From Sulfuriferula plumbiphila (GTDB taxonomy: Bacteria > Pseudomonadota > Gammaproteobacteria > Burkholderiales > Sulfuriferulaceae): 64,000 nt of DNA. Each line of letters starts with the position of its first letter. Within the stretch, counting starts at the first letter, position 1. The position numbers were made by a program, and so were the translations under genes. The notes under the pieces were generated by a model. That model saw nothing but the letters and a program-made list of their open reading frames with translations. It searched no databases and was not told the origin of the DNA. Location of the stretch: positions 1,165,501-1,229,500 of the forward strand of contig NZ_AP021884.1 in NCBI RefSeq assembly GCF_009938015.1, read 5' to 3'. Of this stretch, positions 16,806-25,019 are shown one piece after another.

Positions 16806-17527
16806 CAGGCGTTGCCCTCGCACTGACGGCTGTCCTGGTTGCCCATCTGCTGGACGGCGGCCATATCGGTTCGCTGGTGCAACCGGCTGCGTTTGTTGTC
16901 GTGGTTATAGGAACAATTGGCGCCGTCCTTTTGCAAAATCGTATGCCGGTTTTTGTGCGCGGTGTGCGTATGGCTCGCTGGGTATTCGCTCCTCCGCCAG
17001 ACAATCGCCAGACCATGGCTAACGAGATCAGTAGCTGGAGCCACACCGCGCGCCGGGAAGGCCTGCTCAGTCTGGAACCCTTCATGCAGGCGACGCGTGA
17101 CCCCTTCATCGCCAAGGGCCTGCGGCTGATAATTGATGGGACTGAGCCCGGCAAACTCAGGGAAATTCTTGATCTTGAGATCGGCGCTTATGAGATGGAA
17201 CAGCGCCAGGCTGCAAAGATATGGGAAGCCGCCGGTGGCTATTCCCCGACCATCGGTATTCTGGGGGCGGTGCTGGGACTGATTCACGTGATGGAGAATC
17301 TCTCCGACCCGACCAAGCTCGGTGGCGGCATCGCGGTGGCTTTCGTCGCCACCATTTACGGCGTCGGCCTGGCCAACCTGGTCTTTCTGCCCATCGGCAA
17401 CCGGCTCAAGGCGACGGTCATGCATGAAGTCAACAAGCGCGAAATGCTCGCGGATGCATTTCTGGGGATTGCCACGGGCGATAACCCGCGTGCCATCGAA
17501 GAGCGTGTGGCCGTCTACCTCAGATAG
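16787..17527 (+). CDS. motC: MotC-type flagellar stator protein
   Basis: The 246-residue protein is a short MotA/PomA/ExbB-family channel subunit. It has four helices, the GGHIGSLVQP segment near the N-terminus and GYSPTIGILGAVLGLIHVM plus AVAFVATIYGVGLANLVFLP in the last helices. Together with the next gene it should make a second stator, as MotCD does beside MotAB in Pseudomonas. The GTG at 16787 has GGGGA upstream and overlaps the end of fliA by 19 bp. Confidence 0.92.
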   Translation: MDWGSLAGVALALTAVLVAHLLDGGHIGSLVQPAAFVVVVIGTIGAVLLQNRMPVFVRGVRMARWVFAPPPDNRQTMANEISSWSHTARREGLLSLEPFMQATRDPFIAKGLRLIIDGTEPGKLREILDLEIGAYEMEQRQAAKIWEAAGGYSPTIGILGAVLGLIHVMENLSDPTKLGGGIAVAFVATIYGVGLANLVFLPIGNRLKATVMHEVNKREMLADAFLGIATGDNPRAIEERVAVYLR

Positions 17528-17540
17528 GATGGTTTAAATA

Positions 17541-17657
17541 AAATCAAAAGGCAAAAGGCAAAAATTAAAAGGCAAAATTAAAGACAAATCAAAACCCGGC
17601 GCAAGGCGCGGGTTTGCTTCTAATTTTTAACTTTTGCCTTTTAATTTTTGCCTTTTT
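17541..17657. repeat. Long AT-rich inverted repeat between motC and motD (copy C)
   Basis: A left arm of repeated AAAAGGCAAAA/ATTAAA units (17541-17585) pairs with its complement at 17620-17657. Between them is a GC-rich hairpin, AAACCCG (17592-17598) with CGGGTTT (17609-17615). The GGCAAAAGGCAAAAAT unit also appears in repeat copies A, G and H, so this may be a relative without the outer arms. It lies inside the motC-motD transcript and would fold as RNA. Confidence 0.8.
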
Positions 17658-17677
17658 CCTTCTTACAAGAGAGCATC

Positions 17678-18454
17678 ATGGCCCGCAAAAAATACGCAGA
17701 AGAGCATGACAATCACGAGCGCTGGCTGGTCTCCTATGCGGATTTTATTACGCTTCTGTTTGCATTTTTCGTAGTGATGTATGCGATTTCGTCGGTGAAC
17801 GAGAGTAAATATCGCGTGCTTTCAGATTCCCTCGGCAGCGCTTTTGGTCAGACGCGACCCCCCCAGACAAAATCCTGGCAAGAGCAGCCGACATTGCCGC
17901 TGCCAGGGAAGTTGCTGGTGCCCAGGCCGCGTATCAGTGAAGCGGTAAGGCGTGAAAGGGAGCAGATGACCGGGATTGCCCGGGACATCCTCAAGGTGCT
18001 CGCGCCGCTGGTCAGTGAGGGTAAGGTTCGCGTTACCCAGACCGCGCGTGGGGTGAGCGTGGAGATCAATGCCAGTCTTCTGTTTGCGCCTGGCGAAGCA
18101 AAACTGACCGAGGAATCCAGCCAGGCATTAAAAGCCGTAGCGGCGGTGCTGAACAACGATCAACATGCCATACGGGTTGAAGGCTATACGGACAACCTGC
18201 CGATCAGCAATGCGTTTTTCCCTTCCAACTGGGAATTGTCTGCCATGCGTGCAAGCAGCGTGGTCAGGCTGTTTGGCGAGAGCGGCATTAGCGAGAATCG
18301 CCTGACGGCGGTTGGACACGGATCGAACCAGCCCGTCGATTCCAACACCACTGCTGTGGGCCGGGCACGCAACCGCCGCGTGACGGTGACCATCCTGTCG
18401 GCACTCCCGGAAGTGGTCACGGAAGTGCCGGTCAAAGCAAGCTCCCACAATTAG
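17678..18454 (+). CDS. motD: MotD-type flagellar stator protein
   Basis: The 258-residue MotB-family protein has a basic N-terminus, one transmembrane helix with the proton-site aspartate in SYADFITLLFAFFVVMY, and an OmpA-like domain with VEGYTDNLPI and GRARNRRVTVTIL. It is the partner of the upstream MotC-type protein. The ATG at 17678 with AGAGAG upstream was preferred to a longer frame that would start inside the inverted repeat. Confidence 0.93.
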   Translation: MARKKYAEEHDNHERWLVSYADFITLLFAFFVVMYAISSVNESKYRVLSDSLGSAFGQTRPPQTKSWQEQPTLPLPGKLLVPRPRISEAVRREREQMTGIARDILKVLAPLVSEGKVRVTQTARGVSVEINASLLFAPGEAKLTEESSQALKAVAAVLNNDQHAIRVEGYTDNLPISNAFFPSNWELSAMRASSVVRLFGESGISENRLTAVGHGSNQPVDSNTTAVGRARNRRVTVTILSALPEVVTEVPVKASSHN

Positions 18455-18455
18455 C

Positions 18456-18489
18456 CCGGCTGCTCAGTGCGGACGCGTAGTTGAGCCGG
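18456..18489. repeat. Inverted repeat between convergent motD and HDOD genes
   Basis: CCGGCT (18456-18461) and AGCCGG (18484-18489) can pair just after the motD stop. There is no T-run, so a terminator role is uncertain. The rest of 18455-18579 holds nothing recognisable. Confidence 0.3.
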
Positions 18490-18579
18490 CCATAGTCGCG
18501 CAGACCTGGGCAGGCAGACCTTAGGGCACCCGAAAGACGGAAAACGGCCAGCACAGCAGCAGACATCCGGGCGCCTGCA

Positions 18580-20151
18580 TCAACGCGAATTGAGTGTCGC
18601 CAATAACAAGCTTTTCAATGTCTTGATCAGCGCGGTTTCATCCGCCGAGACACCTTCCGGCGCTAGCCGGGAGCGGTCTGCATAGAGCAGACCAAGCGGC
18701 TTTTCCTGTATTACCAGCGGCAGGACAACAAAACTGCGCGTATCCGGCAACAATTCGCGGTGCCAGACTGGGATGAGCTGGTGAATTTTGGTGGCAGCGG
18801 CATCCGCAATCATCAGGTCGGCGTTGTTCTTGATCGCCAGATGAAATATATCGTGCGTGGTGGTGGCGGAGAATCTGAAACCCGCCTGGCGTGCGGCATG
18901 GTGCTCACCAATCGCAACACGCGCCCGAAACTGGTTGCTTTTCAGATCCTTCATGCAAACCGTCGCGAATCGAAAGCCCATGCCCTGGTACAGGGTTTCC
19001 AGCACCTGCATGATCAGCTCGTTGAGCTTGCCATGGCCGGAGCCCATCATCTGCGTCACGTCCTGTACCCCTGCCAGCAGCAACGCATGTGCATTGATGG
19101 GTTTTCCACTGGCATGACACGCTATGGATGGCTTGCTGTCAGGCCCGGCTGTGGTCAGCAGGAAATCATTCAGCAGATTTTGCGCACTGGTGCCGGTTTC
19201 AATTTCGCCCGGCAGTTCAGCCGGTTTGTCGGGCAGGGAGAGCAGCCCCATGCTGTCCAGCAGGATGTGGGCTTCTTCGATCGCCAGTGCAAACAGCTGG
19301 TCGATTTTTCCCTTGTCCAGGCTGAGCGCGGCGCCGAAACGCGCCAGCAGTATCTGGTTATCAGCGTGTTGTTTTGCGTCATTCAAATGCGGCATCAGTC
19401 TGGCTGCTTCCGAACTGAAAGATGCCACCAGGGACATCCATTCCTGGCGACTCTCGGGCGCTTTCTGTGCGCGGGCGGAAAGTGGGCTGAGGGCATGAAT
19501 GAGCGTATCGGAGATTTTCCAGTCATGCAGCACGGTGGCGCCGAGCTGGTCGAAGCTGCAGCCCAGCACCTGCATGGACGCCCTGGCGGGGGTGAGATCG
19601 GCGCTATGGGTCAGTTCGGTTATTTCGCTGTACAAACCGTGATCATGTGAAGCAACCAATAGCTGGCCCAGATTCTTGAACAGGGCGGCGATGGCGGCTT
19701 CTTCAGAATCATGGAAGTGGCTGCGTCGCGCCAGTTGCCGCCCGATGACGCTGGCACGCAAGGCCTGCGCCAGTTCAAAACGTACGCTCTGCGCATGGTT
19801 GTTGTCGGGCAGGCGGTCAACCAGCAGCATGGCTAATGCACAGGTCTTGACCGTGTCAAAACCAAGCAGGAAAATTGCGCTTGAGATGGTGGTGATCGTT
19901 CTGCCTGAGGCGGTACGGTACGACACCGTATTGGATAGCCGCAGTATTTTCTGGGTAAGCGCGACATCGGACAAGACGAAATTGGTGAGTTCCTGCAAGG
20001 CTTCGTCATCGGACGAAGCGAGCTGCACCACACGTGACACGGCGCTGCCCAGCGCAGGCAGGTTGGCATCATCGCTGAATTTTTGCAAAAGCGCAGCGCG
20101 CCTTGCGGCCGTGCTGGCAGGTTGCGACATGGAAGTAAGGTCAGCACGCAT
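18580..20151 (-). CDS. HDOD-GAF signalling protein
   Basis: The 523-residue protein has an HDOD domain at about 20-225 (LPALGSAVSRVVQLA, LSDVALTQKILRLSNTVSYR), a helical middle part and a C-terminal GAF-like domain at about 370-515 (GMGFRFATVCMKDLK, FVVLPLVIQEKPLGLLYAD). It is cytosolic and may sense a small ligand through GAF. The HDOD part closely resembles the truncated protein at the left window edge. It lies convergent with motD and 128 bp downstream of flgN; its own promoter is not evident. The start may be at 20151 or 20130. Confidence 0.88.
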   Translation of the reverse strand: MRADLTSMSQPASTAARRAALLQKFSDDANLPALGSAVSRVVQLASSDDEALQELTNFVLSDVALTQKILRLSNTVSYRTASGRTITTISSAIFLLGFDTVKTCALAMLLVDRLPDNNHAQSVRFELAQALRASVIGRQLARRSHFHDSEEAAIAALFKNLGQLLVASHDHGLYSEITELTHSADLTPARASMQVLGCSFDQLGATVLHDWKISDTLIHALSPLSARAQKAPESRQEWMSLVASFSSEAARLMPHLNDAKQHADNQILLARFGAALSLDKGKIDQLFALAIEEAHILLDSMGLLSLPDKPAELPGEIETGTSAQNLLNDFLLTTAGPDSKPSIACHASGKPINAHALLLAGVQDVTQMMGSGHGKLNELIMQVLETLYQGMGFRFATVCMKDLKSNQFRARVAIGEHHAARQAGFRFSATTTHDIFHLAIKNNADLMIADAAATKIHQLIPVWHRELLPDTRSFVVLPLVIQEKPLGLLYADRSRLAPEGVSADETALIKTLKSLLLATLNSR

Positions 20152-20214
20152 GGAATTTGAGCGGTGGAGTAGCCGGGTGTATTTCTGGTCTTATGCGCCA
20201 GGCTGCTTGCAGTT

Positions 20215-20236
20215 ATGCCCTGGGTGACCCGGGGCA
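20215..20236 (-). terminator. Hairpin downstream of flgN
   Basis: ATGCCC (20215-20220) and GGGCAT (20231-20236) enclose a further GGGT/ACCC pairing, giving a strong stem about 45 bp after flgN on the minus strand. No clear U-tract follows, so it may stop transcription poorly or merely protect the mRNA end. Confidence 0.35.
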
Positions 20237-20279
20237 TGTGTGGACACGGCCTGTCAGCTTTAGGCTGGGTTGGTACAAA

Positions 20280-20744
20280 TTAGCCGATGACCAGATTGCG
20301 TGCCGCTACTGAAATCTTCGATTGCCCATCCGGGCCATAGAAACCGCTGCGCTGATCCGCGCCATGCAGCACGTTCAGGGCGACCTGGTTGCGCGTCAAA
20401 TGGGTATTGATCAGCAAGCCATTGACGCGGTTCATTTCTTTTGCGGATTGTGTCAGCGCCAGCAGTTCTGCCCAGGTTTCTGCGGCGCTGCCGGCTGTTT
20501 GACTGGCCAGCCATGCCTGCATGCCCGCTTCGCTCTGCGGGTATCCGGCTGTCGCCAGGGCGTGCAGGCGGGTGTTGGCCAGTTCCGTCATGCGTGCCAC
20601 GGTTCTGGCTTTTTCATCGGTTACGGCACTCAGCCGGTCGATGTCTGCTTCGAGCAATAAGGCCTGTTCCTGCTGGATAAGGCCAAGCAGGCAGTGCATT
20701 GCATCGCGTTCTTCGTTGAGTGTATCCATCAGGCGGGTATCCAT
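20280..20744 (-). CDS. flgN: Flagellar hook-filament chaperone FlgN
   Basis: The 154-residue, mostly helical acidic protein has the FlgN pattern: ALLLEADIDRLSAVTDEKA near the N-terminus and ALTQSAKEMNRVNGLLI in the C-terminal half. FlgN is the export chaperone of the hook-filament junction proteins FlgK and FlgL. It follows flgM by 11 bp in the flgA-flgM-flgN unit. Sequence conservation in this family is low, so the call rests largely on position. Confidence 0.88.
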   Translation of the reverse strand: MDTRLMDTLNEERDAMHCLLGLIQQEQALLLEADIDRLSAVTDEKARTVARMTELANTRLHALATAGYPQSEAGMQAWLASQTAGSAAETWAELLALTQSAKEMNRVNGLLINTHLTRNQVALNVLHGADQRSGFYGPDGQSKISVAARNLVIG

Positions 20745-20755
20745 GAAATGCAGGT

Positions 20756-21064
20756 TCAGTTCCGGCGTGCTTGCAGCAGGTTTTTCACGGTTGCCAGCAG
20801 CCCGTCCGCAACTTTCTCGGGATTGACCTGGAACTTCCCATCGGCAATGGCGAGCTTGATGGCTTCCACTTTGTTCGCATCGAATACATTACTGGCGGCC
20901 ATTGCGCCTTGCAAAGATTGTAATTGCGCAGACATGGGCGAGGATTTGAGCGTATCCGCTGGTGGGACGGCATCCGTTCCGGTTTTGTCGACACGTTTTC
21001 CTGCATTTGCTTGAGTTTGCCCGATCGGTAGGCTGGTGGACTTTTTCGAGTCATGGATTTTCAT
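20756..21064 (-). CDS. flgM: Anti-sigma-28 factor FlgM
   Basis: The 102-residue protein has a disordered N-terminal half and a C-terminal sigma-binding region (VFDANKVEAIKLAIADGKFQ, VNPEKVADGLL) typical of FlgM. It inhibits FliA until exported through the finished hook. The ATG at 21064 begins MKIHDSKKST; a longer frame would run into the promoter region. A near-perfect sigma-28 promoter lies 53-79 bp upstream, implying the usual autoregulatory loop, while read-through from flgA is also likely. Confidence 0.95.
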   Translation of the reverse strand: MKIHDSKKSTSLPIGQTQANAGKRVDKTGTDAVPPADTLKSSPMSAQLQSLQGAMAASNVFDANKVEAIKLAIADGKFQVNPEKVADGLLATVKNLLQARRN

Positions 21065-21116
21065 TGTGTGATCTCTATCTGATTTGGGTTCAAGTAAGCC
21101 GGAACCGGTGAGCATT

Positions 21117-21143
21117 ATATCGGCGAGGCTTTTGCAAACTTTA
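21117..21143 (-). promoter_or_regulatory. Sigma-28 promoter of flgM
   Basis: On the minus strand TAAAGTTT (21143-21136), an 11-bp spacer and GCCGATAT (21124-21117) match the FliA consensus TAAAGTTT-N11-GCCGATAA at all but the last base. It lies in the gap between flgA and flgM. Confidence 0.9.
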
Positions 21144-21175
21144 ACACCCAATCAGAAGATGACGCGACACCCCCG

Positions 21176-21868
21176 TCAATAGCTTACTTCAACCACGCCA
21201 CCGGCTTTGGCCACCCCTCTGATCATTTGCCCGGACTGTGTCCTGGCCTGGACGAGCTGGCCTTCACCGGCACTGGTCAGCGCCTGGGCTTCGGCAGAAA
21301 CCTGGAACCCCGGGCCAGCGGATACCAGGCGTACCGTTTGCCCTTGCTGTACGGCAGGCTGGCTGCGCAAACTGTCCTGGCGCAGTGCGGTTCCCGCTTG
21401 CAGGGACAGGGTGACCGTGCGGCCTATGGCCTGTGCGGCATCGGTAATAATGCCGGTTGGCAGGGTGGTCAGATCGCCTTGCATTGTGGCGAGATCGCTC
21501 GCGCCGACGATTTGACCCTGGGCCAGCGGTGCGGCGGCGACGATGTAATCGGCCACCACGGTTACTTTGGCCTGGATGTAGACAGTCCATGGCGTAGGTA
21601 CGGTGCAACGGATGCCTACCGTGGTTTTCCCCCATACCCGGCTACCCGTTGGCATGAACGCCTGTGGCGCGGCGCAGGACGCCAGATCCAGACGCGGGTC
21701 GAGTTTGCCGACAGTGATGCTGACCCGGCCGGGAAGCCCGCGTGCCTGCGCATTCAAAAACTGTTCGGCGACCTGGCGAATCAGCGCCGGATCCTGACGC
21801 AGGGCGCTGGTTTGCGCGGCGGTAATTTGCACGAACGACAACAGCAGCAGGGCAAGCAAGGTTTTCAT
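21176..21868 (-). CDS. flgA: P-ring assembly chaperone FlgA
   Basis: The 230-residue protein begins with a signal peptide (MKTLLALLLLSFVQITAAQT) and ends with an SAF-type domain (VVADYIVAAAPLAQGQIVGA, TVTLSLQAGTALRQDSL, GQMIRGVAKAGGVVEVSY). FlgA works in the periplasm to assemble FlgI into the P-ring. It is transcribed away from flgB; flgM and flgN follow, the order seen in many betaproteobacteria. Confidence 0.94.
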   Translation of the reverse strand: MKTLLALLLLSFVQITAAQTSALRQDPALIRQVAEQFLNAQARGLPGRVSITVGKLDPRLDLASCAAPQAFMPTGSRVWGKTTVGIRCTVPTPWTVYIQAKVTVVADYIVAAAPLAQGQIVGASDLATMQGDLTTLPTGIITDAAQAIGRTVTLSLQAGTALRQDSLRSQPAVQQGQTVRLVSAGPGFQVSAEAQALTSAGEGQLVQARTQSGQMIRGVAKAGGVVEVSY

Positions 21869-22055
21869 GGATTGATGGCCGATGGATTGATTCCACGCTT
21901 ATCTTAGAGGATCAACGTTTACTCAAAGCAGCGAACAGCCTGCAGTTATGGGTGCTTATCAATCAATTGCGGACGCATCTGCAGTCGTAAGATCAGGGCT
22001 GTAAAAATGTAATGGCGGCATGCATACACGTTTTCGTTTATTTTCGGAGATTGCC
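21869..22055. promoter_or_regulatory. Divergent flgA/flgB promoter region
   Basis: This 187-bp gap between divergent flgAMN and flgBCDEFGHIJ must hold both class 2 promoters and presumably the FlhD-FlhC site. No sigma-28 sequence was found. I could not place individual boxes reliably. Confidence 0.5.
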
Positions 22056-22463
22056 ATGATCGGAAAGCTCGACGACTACCTGCGTTTTCAGGAAACTGCG
22101 CTCAGCCTGCGTGCGCAGCGCCAGCAATTGCTCGCATCCAATATAGCCAATGCGGATACGCCTGATTACAAGGCGCGCGATATCGACTTCAGCAGCGCCT
22201 TGCAGAGTGCGCTGGCACCTGCCGGGCAGGCGCCATCTGAACTTGCCAAAACTTCTGCCGCACACCTCGACGCTCCAGGCACAGCGCGCCCCGGCGGCGC
22301 GCCGCTGCTTTACCGCAGCGTCCAGCAGGGGAGTGTCGATGGCAACACGGTGGATATGGATACCGAGCGCAATCAGTTTGCCGACAACGCAATTCGCTAT
22401 GAGGCGAGTCTTACCATGATCAGCGGGCAGATCAAGAGTCTGCTGGCAGCAATACAGGGGTAA
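22056..22463 (+). CDS. flgB: Flagellar proximal rod protein FlgB
   Basis: The 135-residue protein has the rod/hook family N-terminal motif ([23 protein letters not shown]) and the C-terminal ETNxFA-like region with [21 protein letters not shown]. FlgB builds the proximal rod with FlgC, FlgF and FliE. The ATG at 22056 has GGAG upstream; a longer in-frame extension is unlikely. It heads the flgBCDEFGHIJ operon. Confidence 0.95.
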   Translation: MIGKLDDYLRFQETALSLRAQRQQLLASNIANADTPDYKARDIDFSSALQSALAPAGQAPSELAKTSAAHLDAPGTARPGGAPLLYRSVQQGSVDGNTVDMDTERNQFADNAIRYEASLTMISGQIKSLLAAIQG

Positions 22464-22468
22464 TCACC

Positions 22469-22873
22469 ATGTCGCTATTCGATGTTTTCAATGTCGCCGG
22501 TTCCGCCATGAGCGCGCAGGCGCAGCGCCTTAATACAGTAGCCAGCAATCTCGCCAATGCCGACAGCACCACCAGTTCCACCGGCCAGCCCTATCGGGCC
22601 AAGCAAGTCGTATTCAGCGCGGTGCCTGTCGCCGGTTCGCAGGCGAGCGGGGTGAAGGTGCTGGAGGTAGTCGAGGACGCATCGCCGCCCAGAATGGTTT
22701 ACGACCCGAAAAATCCCGTTGCCGACGAAAAAGGCTACGTCGCCATGCCTAACGTCAATGTGGTGGAAGAAATGGTCAACATGATTTCCGCGTCGCGCTC
22801 CTATCAGACCAACGTGGAAACCATGAATGCAGCCAAAACGATGCTCCTGAAAACACTCACCATCGGCCAGTAG
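22469..22873 (+). CDS. flgC: Flagellar proximal rod protein FlgC
   Basis: The 134-residue protein has [18 protein letters not shown] at the N-terminus and the C-terminal [28 protein letters not shown] segment typical of FlgC. It is exported by the type III apparatus and forms part of the proximal rod. The gene follows flgB after 5 bp with GGGG upstream of the start. Confidence 0.96.
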   Translation: MSLFDVFNVAGSAMSAQAQRLNTVASNLANADSTTSSTGQPYRAKQVVFSAVPVAGSQASGVKVLEVVEDASPPRMVYDPKNPVADEKGYVAMPNVNVVEEMVNMISASRSYQTNVETMNAAKTMLLKTLTIGQ

Positions 22874-22887
22874 CAGAGGAGATTTCC

Positions 22888-23559
22888 ATGAACACCGTGC
22901 AAAACAATACCGTATCCCCCAGCTTGCTGGCAGCCATGAATCCAGCCGGCGCAGCGACCCAGAGTAGCGCTGCCGCCGCGCAGGATACGTTCATGAAGCT
23001 GCTGGTTACCCAAATGAAGAATCAGGATCCGCTCAACCCGCTCGATAACGCGCAGGTGACCAGCCAGCTCGCGCAGCTGTCCACCGTCACCGGCATCGAG
23101 AAAATGAATACGACGCTGCAGTCGCTGATTGGCAGCTATCAGTCCAGCCAGGCCCTGCAGGCAGCAGGCATGATCGGCCACGGGGTGCTGGTGGTGGGTT
23201 CCAGCTTGAATCTGAGCAATGGTCGGGCGCCATTCGGTATTGATCTCGCGGGGGCGGCTGACAATGTGAAGGTCACCATTCTGGATGCCAGCGGGCGACC
23301 TGTTCGCAGCATGAATCTGGGCTCGCAACCAGCGGGCATGCTGCCGCTGCAATGGGATGGCAGGACCGATAGCGGTGCTGCTGCCGCCGGCGGCCAATAC
23401 AGTTTTACCGTCAGCGCGACCCAGGCTGGGCAGAAAGTGAGCGCAGACAGTTTGGCCTTTGGCCAGGTTGCGAGTGTCGCAAGCGGTAGCCAAGGCGTGG
23501 TGCTCAACGTGCCCGGTCTTGGCCCGGTCAATCTGATCGACATCCGGCAGATTCTTTGA
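22888..23559 (+). CDS. flgD: Hook cap / hook assembly protein FlgD
   Basis: The 223-residue protein has the FlgD N-terminal export segment (DTFMKLLVTQMKNQDPLNPL) and the C-terminal Ig/tudor-like hybrid domain with PAGMLPLQWDGRTDSG. FlgD caps the growing hook and helps FlgE subunits fold in place. GAGGAGA precedes the start. It lies between flgC and flgE as usual. Confidence 0.96.
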   Translation: MNTVQNNTVSPSLLAAMNPAGAATQSSAAAAQDTFMKLLVTQMKNQDPLNPLDNAQVTSQLAQLSTVTGIEKMNTTLQSLIGSYQSSQALQAAGMIGHGVLVVGSSLNLSNGRAPFGIDLAGAADNVKVTILDASGRPVRSMNLGSQPAGMLPLQWDGRTDSGAAAAGGQYSFTVSATQAGQKVSADSLAFGQVASVASGSQGVVLNVPGLGPVNLIDIRQIL

Positions 23560-23591
23560 ACCGGCGTCAAGTACATATTTAGGAGAACGAA

Positions 23592-24824
23592 ATGGGTTTT
23601 CAGCAAGGTTTAAGCGGCTTGAATGCTGCGTCAAAGAGTCTGGACGTGATTGGTAATAACGTGGCCAACGCCAACACGGTCGGTTTCAAGGAGTCGCAGG
23701 CACAGTTTGCCGACGTTTATGCCAACTCCCTGACCGGCGCGGGCGCTTCCCAGGTGGGTATCGGCACCAAGGTCGCCCAGGTTGCCCAGCGGTTCACCCA
23801 GGGCAACATCACCGCCTCCAATAATCCTCTGGATGTTGCCATCAACGGCGGGGGGTTTTTCCGCATGAACAATAACGGCACGACTGCCTATGCGCGCAAT
23901 GGCCAGTTTCAGCTCGACAAAGCCGGCTATGTCGTCAACGCCACCGGTTCCCGCCTGACGGGTTATACAGCGAATGCCAGTGGGGTGATCTCGACTGGCG
24001 CGCCGGCCGATTTGAACATCAATACTGCAGACCTCACACCCAAAACCACCACTAAAGTGAATGCGCTGTTGAATCTGAATTCGGGTAGTGCGGTGCCGGC
24101 CACCACGCCATTCAATATGGCGGATCCGACGACTTATAATAATTCGACAGCAGTTTCCGTGTATGACAGCCTGGGTAACGCGCACACCCTGCAGACTTTC
24201 TACGTCAAGACCTCCGCCAACAACTGGGATGTGTATGCCGCCAACGATGGAGTGCCTATCGGTTATGTACCGCCTGCTGCGCCGGTCAAGGTGGGTTCGC
24301 TTGCTTTCGCCAGCGACGGCTCGCTTATCCCCGCAGCGCCATTCGCAGTGCCGGTGGCGGTTACCACCGGGGCGACCACGCCGTTTACGGTAAAACTCGA
24401 TTACACGGGAACCTCGCAGTATGGCTCGTCATTCAGTGTCAATGCGCTGAAGCAGGATGGCTATACCTCAGGCCGGTTGTCCGGCTTCAACATCAGTGCG
24501 GACGGCACCATCGTCGGGCGTTATACCAATGGCCAGTCGGCAACACTGGGGCAGGTGGTGCTGGCGAATTTCACCAATCCCAACGGCTTGCAGTCGCTTG
24601 GCAACAATCTCTGGACGGAAACGGCGGTCTCAGGTCCGGCGCTGGTGGGTACGCCCAACTCAGGCAGCCTGGGTGTATTGCAATCGTCTGCCGTTGAAGA
24701 CTCGAACGTCGATCTCACCGCCGAACTGGTGAACATGATTACCGCCCAGCGCACCTATCAGGCGAATGCGCAGACCATCAAGACACAGGATCAGGTTCTG
24801 CAGACCCTGGTGAACCTGCGTTAA
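23592..24824 (+). CDS. flgE: Flagellar hook protein FlgE
   Basis: The 410-residue protein carries the axial-protein motifs at both ends: GLNAASKSLDVIGNNVANAN near the N-terminus and VDLTAELVNMITAQRTYQAN near the C-terminus, with a variable surface domain between. FlgE polymerises into the hook. AGGAGAACGAA stands before the ATG. An inverted repeat follows the gene and separates it from flgF. Confidence 0.96.
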   Translation: MGFQQGLSGLNAASKSLDVIGNNVANANTVGFKESQAQFADVYANSLTGAGASQVGIGTKVAQVAQRFTQGNITASNNPLDVAINGGGFFRMNNNGTTAYARNGQFQLDKAGYVVNATGSRLTGYTANASGVISTGAPADLNINTADLTPKTTTKVNALLNLNSGSAVPATTPFNMADPTTYNNSTAVSVYDSLGNAHTLQTFYVKTSANNWDVYAANDGVPIGYVPPAAPVKVGSLAFASDGSLIPAAPFAVPVAVTTGATTPFTVKLDYTGTSQYGSSFSVNALKQDGYTSGRLSGFNISADGTIVGRYTNGQSATLGQVVLANFTNPNGLQSLGNNLWTETAVSGPALVGTPNSGSLGVLQSSAVEDSNVDLTAELVNMITAQRTYQANAQTIKTQDQVLQTLVNLR

Positions 24825-24862
24825 CCTGCATTTGGCCGCGGCTACCAGTATCTGAACCCAAT

Positions 24863-24993
24863 AATGACGAAACTTGAACATGGACAGGATTAACAGGATT
24901 TTTTACGGGATTGACAGGAATACCCGCCTAAATGCTGACTTTGCTTCGATTCTGGGAAATCCTGTTAATCCTGTCCCATGTGTTTCGTCATTT
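24863..24993. repeat. Intergenic inverted repeat copy D (GACAGGATTAACAGGAT type)
   Basis: The left arm (24863-24901) contains AATGACGAAAC and GACAGGATTAACAGGATTT; the right arm (24955-24993) is its near-complete complement. About 50 bp of unrelated sequence lies between them. The arms differ from the CACGGGGAACACGG arms of the other copies, so this is a second repeat type. It sits within the flgE-flgF transcript. Confidence 0.85.
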
Positions 24994-25019
24994 GCGATTT
25001 GTAATACCAGGAGACCAGC

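Noticed and set aside
17541-17657. CRISPR-like array
   Set aside because: The repeated units are short, uneven and complementary across a centre, which is an inverted repeat and not spaced direct repeats.
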